From JANNSX01 sp046348995 (GTDB lineage Bacteria > Pseudomonadota > Alphaproteobacteria > Rhizobiales > Hyphomicrobiaceae), in NCBI GenBank assembly GCA_046348995.1, contig JAXMDB010000013.1, forward strand, positions 1-64,000: 64,000 nt of DNA, in the 5' to 3' direction. The stretch's first letter is position 1. The number at the start of each line of letters is the position of its first letter. The position numbers were made by a program, and so were the translations under genes. The notes under the pieces were generated by a model, which saw nothing but the letters and a program-made list of their open reading frames with translations, ran no database searches and was not told the DNA's origin. Positions 1-8,561 of the stretch are shown here, piece after piece.

Positions 1-78
1 GGCGGCCGCGACTTGACTTAGGATAAGTCCAGCCGGGCCGGGCTTTGCGCGACCCAGGCCTATCCACGGCCTGCGCGC

Positions 79-768
79 TCAGCCTGGAACGAGACGGCCC
101 CCCTCGACACGCAGAACGCGGTCCATGCGCGCGGCCAAATCCAGGTTGTGAGTGGCGATCAGCGCGGCGAGACCGGTCGAGCGGATGAGCCCGATCAGCT
201 CGGCGAAGACGTGCTCGGCCGTCGGCGGATCGAGATTTCCGGTCGGCTCGTCGGCGAGCAGAAGGCTCGGACCGTTAGCGAGCGCGCGGGCGATGGCGAC
301 GCGCTGCTGCTCGCCACCAGACAGCTCCATCGGCTGATGTTTCAGGCGATTGGCAAGGCCGAGCCGGCCGAGCAGCTCCTTGGCGCGCGCCTTCGCATCG
401 CGCCGCCGCCGTCCACCGATGAGTTGCGGCAGCACGACATTCTCGAGCGCGGTAAACTCCGGCAACAGATGGTGAAACTGATAGACGAAACCGATTTCGC
501 CACGGCGGATGCGAGTCCGCTCGCGGTCGGACAGCGCGACCGCGTTGCGCCCGGCAATGACGACGCGGCCGCCATCGGGAGCTTCGAGCAACCCCGCGAT
601 GTGCAGCAGCGAAGATTTCCCGGCACCCGACGGGCCAACGAGCGCCACGGCCTCGCCGCGACGGACGACCGCAGAGGCGCCGGAGAGCACCTCGATCGCC
701 TGCGCGCCCTCGCCATAGCGGCGGACGATGTCTGACAGCTCGAGCACGGCGTCCGGCATTGGCCTCAC
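79..768 (-). CDS. lolD: Lipoprotein-releasing ABC transporter ATPase LolD
   Basis: Cytoplasmic ATPase that powers release of outer-membrane lipoproteins from the inner membrane, working with the LolC/E permease encoded just upstream. The 229-residue product has a Walker A (GPSGAGKS, about 45-52), an ABC signature beginning LSGGEQQR (about 148) and a Walker B (LLLADEP, about 168-174); size and motifs match LolD. I take the GTG at 768 as start because GTGA overlaps the permease stop by 4 bases, a sign of translational coupling; an ATG lies three codons further in (759). It is the last gene of the proS-lolC/E-lolD group at this edge of the window. Confidence 0.93.
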   Translation of the reverse strand: MRPMPDAVLELSDIVRRYGEGAQAIEVLSGASAVVRRGEAVALVGPSGAGKSSLLHIAGLLEAPDGGRVVIAGRNAVALSDRERTRIRRGEIGFVYQFHHLLPEFTALENVVLPQLIGGRRRRDAKARAKELLGRLGLANRLKHQPMELSGGEQQRVAIARALANGPSLLLADEPTGNLDPPTAEHVFAELIGLIRSTGLAALIATHNLDLAARMDRVLRVEGGRLVPG

Positions 769-2033
769 TCGTAGCGCAGGGCTTTGACGGGATCGATCCG
801 CGAGGCCCGCCAGGAGGGATAGAGCGTCGCGAGAATCGACAGCGCGAAGGCGAAGACGACGATGGCGCCAGTCTCATAGGGGTCGAGCTTCGCCGGCAGG
901 CTGGCGATGAAGTAGATGTCGGGGTCGAACACCTTGGCGCCGGTGACGATAGAGACGAACTCGCGGATCGGCTCGCGGTAGTGGAGGATGACGAGGCCGA
1001 GGCCGAGGCCTGCAATCGTGCCGACGATGCCGATCGAGGCGCCCGTCACCAGGAACACGCGCATGATGGCGCCGCGCGCCGCCCCCATCGTCCGCAGGAT
1101 GGCGATGTCGCGGCTCTTGTCCTTCACCAGCATCATGATGCCGGAGATGATGTTGAGCGCGGCCACGAGGATGATGAGCGACAGGATGAAGAACATCGTG
1201 TTGCGCTCGACCTCGAGCACGGTGAAGAAGGTCTCGTTGCGCTGCTTCCAATCCGTCGTGAAGAGCGAGGCGCCGCCGGCGTTCTTGATCGCCTGTCCGA
1301 GCTCGCCGACGTTCTCGGGGTTCCGCGTCATCACCTCGATGACATCGACCTTGTCGGGCATGTTGAAGAAGGCTTGCGCGGTGTGCAGCGGCATGAAGCT
1401 GATGGTGCGATCGTACTCCGACATGCCGAGCTCGAAGACCGCGACGACTGTGAAATCGCGCAGCTTAGGCTTGCGGCCGAACACCGTCGTCTGACCGCGC
1501 GGATTGATGAGCGTCACCTTGTCGCCGACGGTGACGCCGAGCGTGTTGGCGAGCCGCAAGCCCAACGCAATGCCCTCGCCGTCGTCGAAACCCTCCAGCG
1601 AGCCGATGCGCAAGTTTCCGGCGACGAGCTTCATCTGCTGGATGTCGGCGGCGCGCATTCCCCGGACGAGCGCACCCAGCGCATTGCGCGGCGACGTGAT
1701 CAGCACCTGACTCTCGATCAGCGGCATCGCGGACTCGACGTCGGGCAGCTCGATGATCTTATCGCGGACGGCATCGAAATTGGTGAAAGGCTCGCCGACC
1801 TTGGAGACGACGACATGACCGTTGAGCCCGAGGATCTTGTCGTAGAGCTCGGCGCGAAAGCCGTTCATCACCGCCATCACGACGATGAGCGTGGCGACAC
1901 CGAGCATGATCCCTAAGAACGAGAACAGCGCGATCACCGAGACGAAGCCGTCGCGGCGGCGCGAGCGCAGGTAGCGCATCGCGATCTGCCACTCGAAAGG
2001 GGCAAAGGGCATGGTCGCGGTGGCCGTGGCCAT
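765..2033 (-). CDS. lolC: Lipoprotein-releasing ABC transporter permease, LolC/LolE type
   Basis: Inner-membrane permease (422 aa) of the Lol lipoprotein-sorting system. An N-terminal transmembrane segment (about 30-55) is followed by a large periplasmic domain (about 56-270) and three more membrane segments in the C-terminal FtsX-like half, ending WRASRIDPVKALRYE, the usual end of this family. Only one permease gene is present beside lolD, so it probably works as a homodimer (the LolF arrangement seen in many alphaproteobacteria); that is inference. It lies 25 bp after proS. The ATG at 2033 could be replaced by the in-frame ATG seven codons on. Confidence 0.92.
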   Translation of the reverse strand: MATATATMPFAPFEWQIAMRYLRSRRRDGFVSVIALFSFLGIMLGVATLIVVMAVMNGFRAELYDKILGLNGHVVVSKVGEPFTNFDAVRDKIIELPDVESAMPLIESQVLITSPRNALGALVRGMRAADIQQMKLVAGNLRIGSLEGFDDGEGIALGLRLANTLGVTVGDKVTLINPRGQTTVFGRKPKLRDFTVVAVFELGMSEYDRTISFMPLHTAQAFFNMPDKVDVIEVMTRNPENVGELGQAIKNAGGASLFTTDWKQRNETFFTVLEVERNTMFFILSLIILVAALNIISGIMMLVKDKSRDIAILRTMGAARGAIMRVFLVTGASIGIVGTIAGLGLGLVILHYREPIREFVSIVTGAKVFDPDIYFIASLPAKLDPYETGAIVVFAFALSILATLYPSWRASRIDPVKALRYE

Positions 2034-2058
2034 GGGAAGCGCCCCTCTCCGGTGTCCG

Positions 2059-3408
2059 CTAGCTCGCGGCCGGCCTTTTCGCCACCGACTGGAGCTTATT
2101 CATGGCGGCCTCGAGGGTCAGCTCCTCCTTGGCGCCGGTCTTGCGCTCCTTCACCTCGACGACACCGGATTTGAGGCCCTTCGGTCCGACGATCAGCTGC
2201 CAGGGCAGCCCGATCAGGTCCATGCTCGTGAACTTGGCGCCGGCCCGCTCGTCAGTGTCGTCGTAGAGCACTTCGACTCCCGAGCTCTCGAGCTTGGCGT
2301 AGAGATCGCCGGCCGCGGCGTCCGTCGCCGCATCCCCCGTCTTCAGGTTGATGAGGCCGACGGCGAAGGGGGCCACCGGCAGCGGCCAGATGATTCCGTT
2401 CTGATCGTGCGAGGCCTCGATGACGCCGGCAACCAACCGCGAGACGCCGATGCCGTAGGAGCCTGACTGGATCGTCACCGGCTCGCCCGACGGCGACTGG
2501 ACGACGAGGCCGAGCGGCTTCGAGTACTTCGTGCCGAAGAAGAAGATGTGTCCGACCTCGATGCCGCGGCCGGAGAGCTGGCGATCCTTGGGTACGCGGC
2601 CGTCGAACTCGCCCGCGTCGTGCTTCTCGTCGGAGGCGGCGTATTTGCTCGTGAAGCGGTCGACCACCTCGGCGACTTTGCCGACGTCGTCGTAGTCGAT
2701 CGAGAAGGCCGACCAATCCATGTCGTAGAAGTCACGGTCGAAGTAAACGGCGCTCTCGCCCGTATCGGCGAGGATCAGGAACTCGTGGGAGAGGTCGCCG
2801 CCGATCGGGCCGGTGTCGGCGCGCATTGGGATCGCCTTCAATCCCATCCGCGCATAGGTGCGCAGATAGGCGACGAACATCTTGTTGTAGGAGTGCTTGC
2901 CGGCCTCGGCCGAGAGGTCGAACGAGTAGGCGTCCTTCATCAGGAACTCGCGGCCGCGCATGACGCCGAAACGCGGGCGGACCTCGTCGCGGAATTTCCA
3001 CTGGATATGATAGAGATTGCGCGGCAGGTCGCGGTAGCTCTGCACGCCCTGGCGGAAGATGTCGGTAATCATCTCCTCGTTGGTCGGCCCGTAAAGCATA
3101 TCGCGATCATGGCGATCCTTGATGCGCAGCATCTCCTTGCCGTAGTCGCCGTAGCGGCCGCTCTTCTTCCACAGATCGGCCGACTGGATCGTCGGCATCA
3201 GCACCTCGAGGGCGCCCGCGCGATCCTGCTCCTCGCGCACGATCTGCTCGATGCGCTTCAAGACGCGGAATCCTGCCGGCAACCAGGAGTAGATGCCGGC
3301 GCTCTCCTGCCGGATCATGCCGGTCCGCAGCATGAGCTGGTGGGAGACGATCTCCGCCTCTTTCGGCGTATCGCGGAGGACGGGCATGAAATAGCGGCTC
3401 AAGCGCAT
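2059..3408 (-). CDS. proS: Prolyl-tRNA synthetase, short form
   Basis: Class II aminoacyl-tRNA synthetase that charges tRNA-Pro (449 aa from the ATG at 3408). Motif 2 is visible as FRDE (about 139-142) and RGREFLMKDAYSFD (about 151-164), motif 3 as GSYGIGVSRL, then a C-terminal anticodon-binding domain. The start is chosen because MRLSRYF is the family's usual N-terminus; the frame stays open upstream to 3513 but that stretch is not ProRS-like. Length shows that the large editing insert of the E. coli enzyme is absent or reduced, as known in alphaproteobacterial ProRS. Confidence 0.95.
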   Translation of the reverse strand: MRLSRYFMPVLRDTPKEAEIVSHQLMLRTGMIRQESAGIYSWLPAGFRVLKRIEQIVREEQDRAGALEVLMPTIQSADLWKKSGRYGDYGKEMLRIKDRHDRDMLYGPTNEEMITDIFRQGVQSYRDLPRNLYHIQWKFRDEVRPRFGVMRGREFLMKDAYSFDLSAEAGKHSYNKMFVAYLRTYARMGLKAIPMRADTGPIGGDLSHEFLILADTGESAVYFDRDFYDMDWSAFSIDYDDVGKVAEVVDRFTSKYAASDEKHDAGEFDGRVPKDRQLSGRGIEVGHIFFFGTKYSKPLGLVVQSPSGEPVTIQSGSYGIGVSRLVAGVIEASHDQNGIIWPLPVAPFAVGLINLKTGDAATDAAAGDLYAKLESSGVEVLYDDTDERAGAKFTSMDLIGLPWQLIVGPKGLKSGVVEVKERKTGAKEELTLEAAMNKLQSVAKRPAAS

Positions 3409-3609
3409 GGGTCGCATCACCTGGTGACTTGCGGATGCCGGCCGGGGCGACGCTTCTTCAGGCGTTCCAGCCGCGAACGGGGCTGAATACCGGTTTCGGG
3501 GTGGGGTGTCCATCGGGAAGCCCCGTCGTCTTCACCCCCTCACGCAACCCCCTTGCCGGTCCTTCCAAAATTTCTGCGGATTTGAGCATGAAAGTTTCGT
3601 GACAGGGCC

Positions 3610-3843
3610 ATAGCCATTGGCTATGTTCTCATTTGCGCGGCATATGTGAAGGCGCGCAAAGGTCCGGTGGAACAGCTCGTCTGTGTGTTCCGGTCCAAGT
3701 CCTGGGAGGAAGAGGAGCGTGCCGAGAGCGTCTTGAGGCCCGGCACAGTCCGTTGGAAGAGGTCAAGCGTAGCAAAGTCGCTGAGGCCTACGACACAACA
3801 ACAAGAAACTCTCGGTGCAAGGTCCTCTGGACCTTGCATTTTT
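3610..3843 (+). ncRNA. Candidate small RNA, unidentified
   Basis: A plus-strand terminator with no plus-strand gene before it implies an independent transcript. The region contains stems readable by eye: CATAGCC/GGCTATG (about 3610-3626), TTTGCGCG/CGCGCAAA (about 3632-3660), GGAACA/TGTTCC (about 3669-3691), GTGCCG/CGGCAC (about 3719-3746) and CGTAG/CTACG (about 3768-3792), then an unpaired A/C-rich stretch before the terminator. The 5' end is not determined. I could not match it to 6S, SRP, tmRNA or RNase P signatures. Confidence 0.35.
3816..3843 (+). terminator. Intrinsic terminator on the plus strand
   Basis: Perfect 10-bp stem TGCAAGGTCC/GGACCTTGCA (3816-3825 and 3829-3838) with a 3-base loop, followed at once by TTTTT (3839-3843). 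There is no comparable T-run on the minus-strand side, so it is oriented for plus-strand transcription. Confidence 0.7.
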
Positions 3844-3847
3844 CATT

Positions 3848-4102
3848 TCAGCGGGGCGGCATGACCAACCCGTCGAGCCAGCCCATGCTGAGGGCCAGAT
3901 AGAGAACGCCGAAGATCACGCCGGCGATGAGCGTCGTGGCCAGCACCTTCCGTCCCATGCGAGGGTTGATCGGCGCACTCTCGGCCGAGCCCCTGACGAT
4001 CTCGCCCGCCTCGTGCTGCGTGTGCACGCCCCACGGCAGCACGGCAAACAGCGTCACCGACCAGATGACGGCATAGATCGCCAACCCCAAAACCCAGTTC
4101 AT
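3848..4102 (-). CDS. DUF1467 family small membrane protein
   Basis: An 84-residue protein of unknown function with two hydrophobic segments (about 3-24 and 53-74) separated by a polar loop. It begins MNWVLGLAIYAVIWSVTLF, typical of the short alphaproteobacterial DUF1467 proteins usually found beside mce and proS. The ATG at 4102 is chosen because membrane segment 1 starts there; the longer open frame upstream overlaps mce and is not credible. It follows mce by 13 bp and is probably cotranscribed. Confidence 0.85.
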   Translation of the reverse strand: MNWVLGLAIYAVIWSVTLFAVLPWGVHTQHEAGEIVRGSAESAPINPRMGRKVLATTLIAGVIFGVLYLALSMGWLDGLVMPPR

Positions 4103-4115
4103 CGCGCGTGTCCTC

Positions 4116-4520
4116 TCAGGCCTCTTCGAGCTCGGTGAGCGTGCCGCAGAAGTCCTTGGGATGCAGGAACAGCACGCGCTTGCCGTGCGCGCCGATCTTG
4201 GGCGTGCCGTCGCCGAGCACGCGGGCGCCCTTGGCGACGAGCTGATCGCGGGCGGCGATGATGTCGGCGACCTCGTAGCAAATGTGGTGGATGCCGCCGT
4301 CGGGGGCACGCTCGAGAAATTTCGCGATCGGCGAGGCGGCCCCCAGCGGCTCGAGCAGCTCGATCTTCGTGTTGGGCAGGGTGATGAAGACGGTCGACAC
4401 GCCGTGGTCGGGCTGGGGAACGATCTCCGACACGGTCGCGCCCAGCGTATCCCGGTAGACGGCGGACGCCTTCCTGATGTCGGCGACGGCGATGGCGACG
4501 TGATTGAGACGGCCGATCAT
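4116..4520 (-). CDS. mce: Methylmalonyl-CoA epimerase
   Basis: Interconverts (2R)- and (2S)-methylmalonyl-CoA in propionyl-CoA metabolism (134 aa). A vicinal-oxygen-chelate fold: begins MIGRLNHVAIAVADI with the first metal-binding His, has GGIHHICYEV in the middle and ends with an FLHPKDFCGTLTELEE block. Those His residues and the C-terminal Glu fit the metal site. The ATG at 4520 is chosen by homology; the frame continues upstream into a repeat. It lies between rnj and the DUF1467 gene. Confidence 0.92.
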   Translation of the reverse strand: MIGRLNHVAIAVADIRKASAVYRDTLGATVSEIVPQPDHGVSTVFITLPNTKIELLEPLGAASPIAKFLERAPDGGIHHICYEVADIIAARDQLVAKGARVLGDGTPKIGAHGKRVLFLHPKDFCGTLTELEEA

Positions 4521-4532
4521 TCTGTCCTCGAG

Positions 4533-4620
4533 AGGCGAGTGGCGAAATGGCGAATGGCGAGTGGTTAAAGGCAAGTATGGCTCGGTCTTGCGACCCCCAT
4601 TCGCCACTCCCCACTCGCCT
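4533..4620. repeat. Seven-base-period repeat, inverted pair
   Basis: The spacer between rnj and mce holds copies of a 7-base unit close to GCGARTG: a forward run at 4533-4564 and an inverse run at 4597-4620. The outer arms AGGCGAGTGG (4533-4542) and CCACTCGCCT (4611-4620) are perfectly complementary. Related runs occur at 12094-12127, 22645-22676 and 54244-54312. Confidence 0.7.
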
Positions 4621-4626
4621 TTCTTC

Positions 4627-6315
4627 CTACACCACCGTCAGCATCACCTTGCAAATGGGCTTCTTGCCCCAGGCAGCGCTGACGGCGCCGCGGGCCGCAC
4701 GGCGTGCCGCCTCCTCGACGACCGCCCGATCGCGCCGCTTGCCCTTGGGAATGCTCGCCACCGCCCCCTCGACCTCGTCGAGGATGAAGTCGGCGATGGA
4801 CTCGCCCTCGCGGTCCACCGTCGGCACCCCATCGAGGATCACCTGCGGATCGGCCGCGAGCTCGCCGTTCTTGCCGACCACGAGCGAGACGACGACGATG
4901 CCGGCGAAGCTCAGCCGGCGGCGCTCGCGCACCGGGCCGTCCTCGCCGTCGACGATGAGATTGCCGTCGCGGAACAGCCGCCCGACCGGCACCTCGTCCA
5001 CGACCTCGACGGGACCAGGCAGGAAGCGCAGCATGCGCCCGTTACGCGTCTGCGCGACGGCGGGCACGCCGAGCGAGCGGGCATAGCGTCCCTGCTCCTC
5101 CAGATGCCGGGGCTCGCCGTGCATCGGCACGAGCGTCTTCGGCTTGACCCACTCGTACATCTGCTTGAGCTCGCCGCGCCTGGGATGGCCGGTGACATGG
5201 ACGAGCGCCTCGTTGTCGGTGACGAGACGAACACCTTGATCGACGAGCGCGTTCTGGATCTTGCCGACGGCCCTCTCGTTGCCGGGAATGGTGCGCGAGG
5301 AGAAGATGACGAGATCATCCGGCGCCAGATCGATCTCGGGATGCTCGCCGGCCGCCACGCGGGCCAGCGCTGCACGCGGCTCGCCCTGGCTCCCCGTCAT
5401 CAGGAGCAGGATCTTGTTGCGCTCGAAATATCCGAAAGCCTGCTGATCGTGGAACTTGAGCGAGCGCGGCAGGATGCCGGTCTCCTGCGCCGCCAGGATC
5501 ACGCGATGCATGGCGCGGCCGGCGACGACGAGCTCCCGGCCGGTCTGGCGCGCGGCGTCCGCGACCGAGCGGATGCGGGCGACGTTGGAGGCAAAGATCG
5601 TGACGGCGACGCGCTGCTTGGCCTCCTTCACGATCGCGGCGATGTTGCGACCGACCTCCTCCTCCGACGGCGAGATGCCCTCGCGCATGGCGTTCGTCGA
5701 GTCGCAGACGAGAACGTCGACCCCTTCGGCGCCGAGCTCGCGCAAGCGCGCCTCGTCGGTCGGTGCGCCGGTGATGGGGGCCGCGTCGATCTTCCAGTCG
5801 GCGGTGTGCACGACGAGCCCGAGCGGCGTGCGGATGGCGAGCGCATTGGGCTCGGGGATCGAATGCGCGACATTGACGAGCTCGATCGAGAACGGCCCGA
5901 GCGTGATCTTGGCCTTGAGCGGGATCACCTTGATGTCGAGCTCGCGCCGGCCGCCATCCTCGCCCATTTTGGATTTGAGCAGCTCGGCCGTGAAGGCAGT
6001 GGCATAGACCGGCACCTTCAGCCGCGGCCACAGGTCGAGCACGGCGCCGATGTGGTCCTCGTGCCCGTGCGTCAGCACGATGCCGACGAGATCGCGGCGC
6101 ATCTCCTCGATGAAGCGCAGGTCCGGCAGCACGACATCAACGCCCGGCTCGTCAGGGCCAGGAAAGGTCACGCCCAAGTCCACCATGAGCCACTTGCGGT
6201 CATGGGAGGGGCCAAAGCCATAGAGATAGACGTTCATGCCGATCTCGCCGATGCCGCCGAGCGGCACGAACACGAGCTCGCTGGCCCCGGGGGCTTTCTC
6301 CGTCCGCTGGGCCAT
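4627..6315 (-). CDS. rnj: Ribonuclease J
   Basis: Metallo-beta-lactamase/beta-CASP ribonuclease (562 aa) with 5'-3' exo- and endonuclease activity, used in RNA decay and rRNA maturation in alphaproteobacteria. The metal-binding motif HGHEDHIGA is at about 83-91, and the N-terminus VFVPLGGIGEIGMNVYLYG is the family's standard opening. Length is normal. The ATG at 6315 has a good upstream purine-rich site. It follows birA by 25 bp; the order nuoN-birA-rnj-mce is usual in Rhizobiales. Confidence 0.95.
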   Translation of the reverse strand: MAQRTEKAPGASELVFVPLGGIGEIGMNVYLYGFGPSHDRKWLMVDLGVTFPGPDEPGVDVVLPDLRFIEEMRRDLVGIVLTHGHEDHIGAVLDLWPRLKVPVYATAFTAELLKSKMGEDGGRRELDIKVIPLKAKITLGPFSIELVNVAHSIPEPNALAIRTPLGLVVHTADWKIDAAPITGAPTDEARLRELGAEGVDVLVCDSTNAMREGISPSEEEVGRNIAAIVKEAKQRVAVTIFASNVARIRSVADAARQTGRELVVAGRAMHRVILAAQETGILPRSLKFHDQQAFGYFERNKILLLMTGSQGEPRAALARVAAGEHPEIDLAPDDLVIFSSRTIPGNERAVGKIQNALVDQGVRLVTDNEALVHVTGHPRRGELKQMYEWVKPKTLVPMHGEPRHLEEQGRYARSLGVPAVAQTRNGRMLRFLPGPVEVVDEVPVGRLFRDGNLIVDGEDGPVRERRRLSFAGIVVVSLVVGKNGELAADPQVILDGVPTVDREGESIADFILDEVEGAVASIPKGKRRDRAVVEEAARRAARGAVSAAWGKKPICKVMLTVV

Positions 6316-6340
6316 TACCTCTCCTAGCTCAGGCGATCCG

Positions 6341-7099
6341 TCATAGGATTGTTACGTCGCCGAACGTGACGCGATGATCCGTCCCATCCGCGGACTTGAC
6401 CATGAGTGCCCCGTCCTCGGCAAGTCCGGTGAAGGTTCCGCTGACCCGCCCCGCGTGGGTTTGGGCGCCGACCTCGACGCCGATCCGATGGGCGCGCTCG
6501 AGCCATTCCTCGCGGAAGGCCGAGAAGCCCTGTTTGACCCAGACCCTCAGAGCCAAGTCGAGGGCGCCGGCGATCCGTTTCAACAGCTCGGACGGCTCGA
6601 TCTCGATGCCGTGCACTTTGAGGTTGGTCACGGGCTGGCCGACGTCGGCCGGGTGCGTTGCCACGTTGACGCCGATGCCGATGACGGCCGTGAATCCGGG
6701 CTCGCCGCTGGTGATCGAGGTCTCGATGAGGATGCCTGCGAGCTTGGCGGCGTCGAGCAGGAGGTCGTTCGGCCATTTGAGATGCAGACGGCCGGTTGCC
6801 GCCTCGTGCGGCAGCAGCTGGGCGATGACGCGATGCACGGCGACGCCGGTGACGAGCGCAAGCTCGGAGGCGTGCGCCGGCGGCGCCGCGAGTGGGATGA
6901 GCAGCGAGGCGTAGAGATTGCCCGGCGGCGACGTCCAGCCCCGCCCGTTGCGGCCGCGTCCGCCCGTCTGCGCGATCGCACGCATCCAGAGCGGTCCCTT
7001 GTCGCCTTGGGCAAGCCGGCGCATCGCCTCGAGATTCGTCGAGTCGATCGTTTCCAGCGTCTCCAGCCGATAGCCTCTCGGCAGGCCGGTGCCGGGCAC
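6341..7099 (-). CDS. birA: Biotin--[acetyl-CoA-carboxylase] ligase
   Basis: Attaches biotin to the carrier protein of acetyl-CoA carboxylase and other carboxylases (252 aa). The ligase core is seen in STN (about 20-22), the biotinyl-AMP binding motif GRGRNGRGW (about 47-55) and KWPNDLL near the middle. It lacks the N-terminal winged helix of E. coli BirA, so it is a ligase and not a repressor. It starts with GTG at 7099, one base after the nuoN stop, so it is probably translated with complex I. Confidence 0.94.
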   Translation of the reverse strand: MPGTGLPRGYRLETLETIDSTNLEAMRRLAQGDKGPLWMRAIAQTGGRGRNGRGWTSPPGNLYASLLIPLAAPPAHASELALVTGVAVHRVIAQLLPHEAATGRLHLKWPNDLLLDAAKLAGILIETSITSGEPGFTAVIGIGVNVATHPADVGQPVTNLKVHGIEIEPSELLKRIAGALDLALRVWVKQGFSAFREEWLERAHRIGVEVGAQTHAGRVSGTFTGLAEDGALMVKSADGTDHRVTFGDVTIL

Positions 7100-7100
7100 G

Positions 7101-8549
7101 TCAGTAGAGCGACTTCGCCGCCGCCTCGGCTGCCGCGACGAGCGGGCCGGGATAGACGACGTAGAGCATCACGAAGAGGCCGGCGAGCGCATAGACGAGC
7201 TTCGTCAGGCCCGGCATCGGCAGGAACGGCTCGGCGGCCTCGTCGAAGAACATGATCTTGACGATCCGCAGATAGTAGTAGCAGCCGACGACGCTCGCGA
7301 GCATGCCGATGACGGCGAGCTCGTAGTAGCCGGCGTTGATGGCGGGAAGGAAGACGTACCACTTGGCCCAGAAGCCGGCCAGCGGCGGAATGCCGGCGAG
7401 CGAGAACAAGAGCGCACCGAGCACGGCCGCCATCGGCAGGTTCGTGCGCGACAGGCCAGCGAGCTGATCGATGTCCTCGACCATGCCCGATTGACGCCGC
7501 ATCGACAGGATCGCCGCGAAGGTGCCGATCGTCATGACGAGGTAGATCGCCATGTAGACGAGCACGCCGCGGACGCCTTGGCTGGTGCCGGCCGACAGCC
7601 CGACGAGCGCGAAGCCGACATGGCCGATCGAGGAGTAGGCCATCAGGCGCTTGATGTTCTTCTGGCCGATCGCCGCGAAAGCGCCGAGCAGCATCGAGGC
7701 GATCGAGAGAAAGACGATGATGCTCTGCCACTGCGGAATGATGCCGGGAAAGGCATCGAACAGCGTGCGCATCAGAAGCGCCATGGCGGCGACCTTGGGA
7801 GCGGCCGAGAAGAAGGCCGTCACCGGCGTCGGCGCGCCCTCGTAGACGTCGGGCGCCCACATGTGGAAGGGCACGGCCGTAATCTTGAACGCAAGGCCCG
7901 CGAGAACGAACACCAAGCCGAACACGAGGCCGACGGAGATGCGGGCGCCTTCAACCGGCGGCACGGCCGCCTGCGCGATCGCCGTGAACTCGGTCGAGCC
8001 GGTGAAGCCGTAGACGAGCGACGCACCGTAGAGCAGCATGCCCGACGACAGCGCACCCAGCACGAAATACTTGAGCCCGGCCTCGCTCGAGCGGACGTCG
8101 TCGCGCTGGAAGGCGGCGATGACGTAGAGCGCCAGCGACTGCATCTCGAGCCCGAGATAGAGCGCGATGAGGCTGCCCGCCGAGATCATCATCATCATGC
8201 CGGCGGTCGAGAGCAGCACGAGCACGGGCAGCTCGAACTTGAGGATCTTCGCGTTGCGCAGATATTCGAACGACATGAGCAGCGTCGCTCCGCCGCCGAC
8301 GAGCACGAGCACTTTCATGAAGCGCGCGAAGCCGTCGTCGATGAATGAGCCGCCGAACAGCGTCGAGGCGGGCGCCTCCGAGACGGCGACGATGAAGGCC
8401 GTGCCGAACAGCGTCAGGATGGCGAGCCAGTTGACGAGCGGCCCCGCCTCCTCGCGGCGGAAGACGCCGAGCATCAGGAGCACCATCGCCATCACGGCGA
8501 GGCCGATCTCCGGGTAGAGGGCTGAGAGATCGTTGAGTGAGGTATCCAT
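7101..8549 (-). CDS. nuoN: NADH-quinone oxidoreductase subunit N
   Basis: Antiporter-like membrane subunit of complex I (482 aa), one of the three proton-pumping modules. It has about 14 predicted membrane helices and the family's conserved residues in SSIGHVGFALVG and the LAGIPPLAGFWAKW block near residues 380-400. It is the last nuo gene, 12 bp after nuoM and one base before birA. Confidence 0.96.
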   Translation of the reverse strand: MDTSLNDLSALYPEIGLAVMAMVLLMLGVFRREEAGPLVNWLAILTLFGTAFIVAVSEAPASTLFGGSFIDDGFARFMKVLVLVGGGATLLMSFEYLRNAKILKFELPVLVLLSTAGMMMMISAGSLIALYLGLEMQSLALYVIAAFQRDDVRSSEAGLKYFVLGALSSGMLLYGASLVYGFTGSTEFTAIAQAAVPPVEGARISVGLVFGLVFVLAGLAFKITAVPFHMWAPDVYEGAPTPVTAFFSAAPKVAAMALLMRTLFDAFPGIIPQWQSIIVFLSIASMLLGAFAAIGQKNIKRLMAYSSIGHVGFALVGLSAGTSQGVRGVLVYMAIYLVMTIGTFAAILSMRRQSGMVEDIDQLAGLSRTNLPMAAVLGALLFSLAGIPPLAGFWAKWYVFLPAINAGYYELAVIGMLASVVGCYYYLRIVKIMFFDEAAEPFLPMPGLTKLVYALAGLFVMLYVVYPGPLVAAAEAAAKSLY

Positions 8550-8561
8550 CTCTCATTCCAC

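Larger units (their letters stand above)
3409..3847. other. Spacer between proS and the DUF1467 gene
   Basis: About 440 bp without a convincing protein gene. It must hold the proS promoter on the minus strand. On the plus strand it has several short inverted repeats and ends in an intrinsic terminator (3816-3843), described separately as a candidate small RNA. Open frames on both strands run through the terminator or lack good ribosome sites, so I do not call them. Confidence 0.6.

Noticed and set aside
759..1916. Long plus-strand open frame opposite lolC/E
   Set aside because: Asp/Glu/Arg/His-rich translation typical of the reverse strand of a GC-rich gene; the minus-strand gene is certain.
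3646..3864. 72-codon plus-strand frame before the DUF1467 gene
   Set aside because: It reads straight through the intrinsic terminator and has no good ribosome site; a small RNA explains the region better.
4504..6327. 607-codon plus-strand frame opposite RNase J
   Set aside because: Reverse-strand shadow of rnj; low-complexity composition and no recognisable domain.
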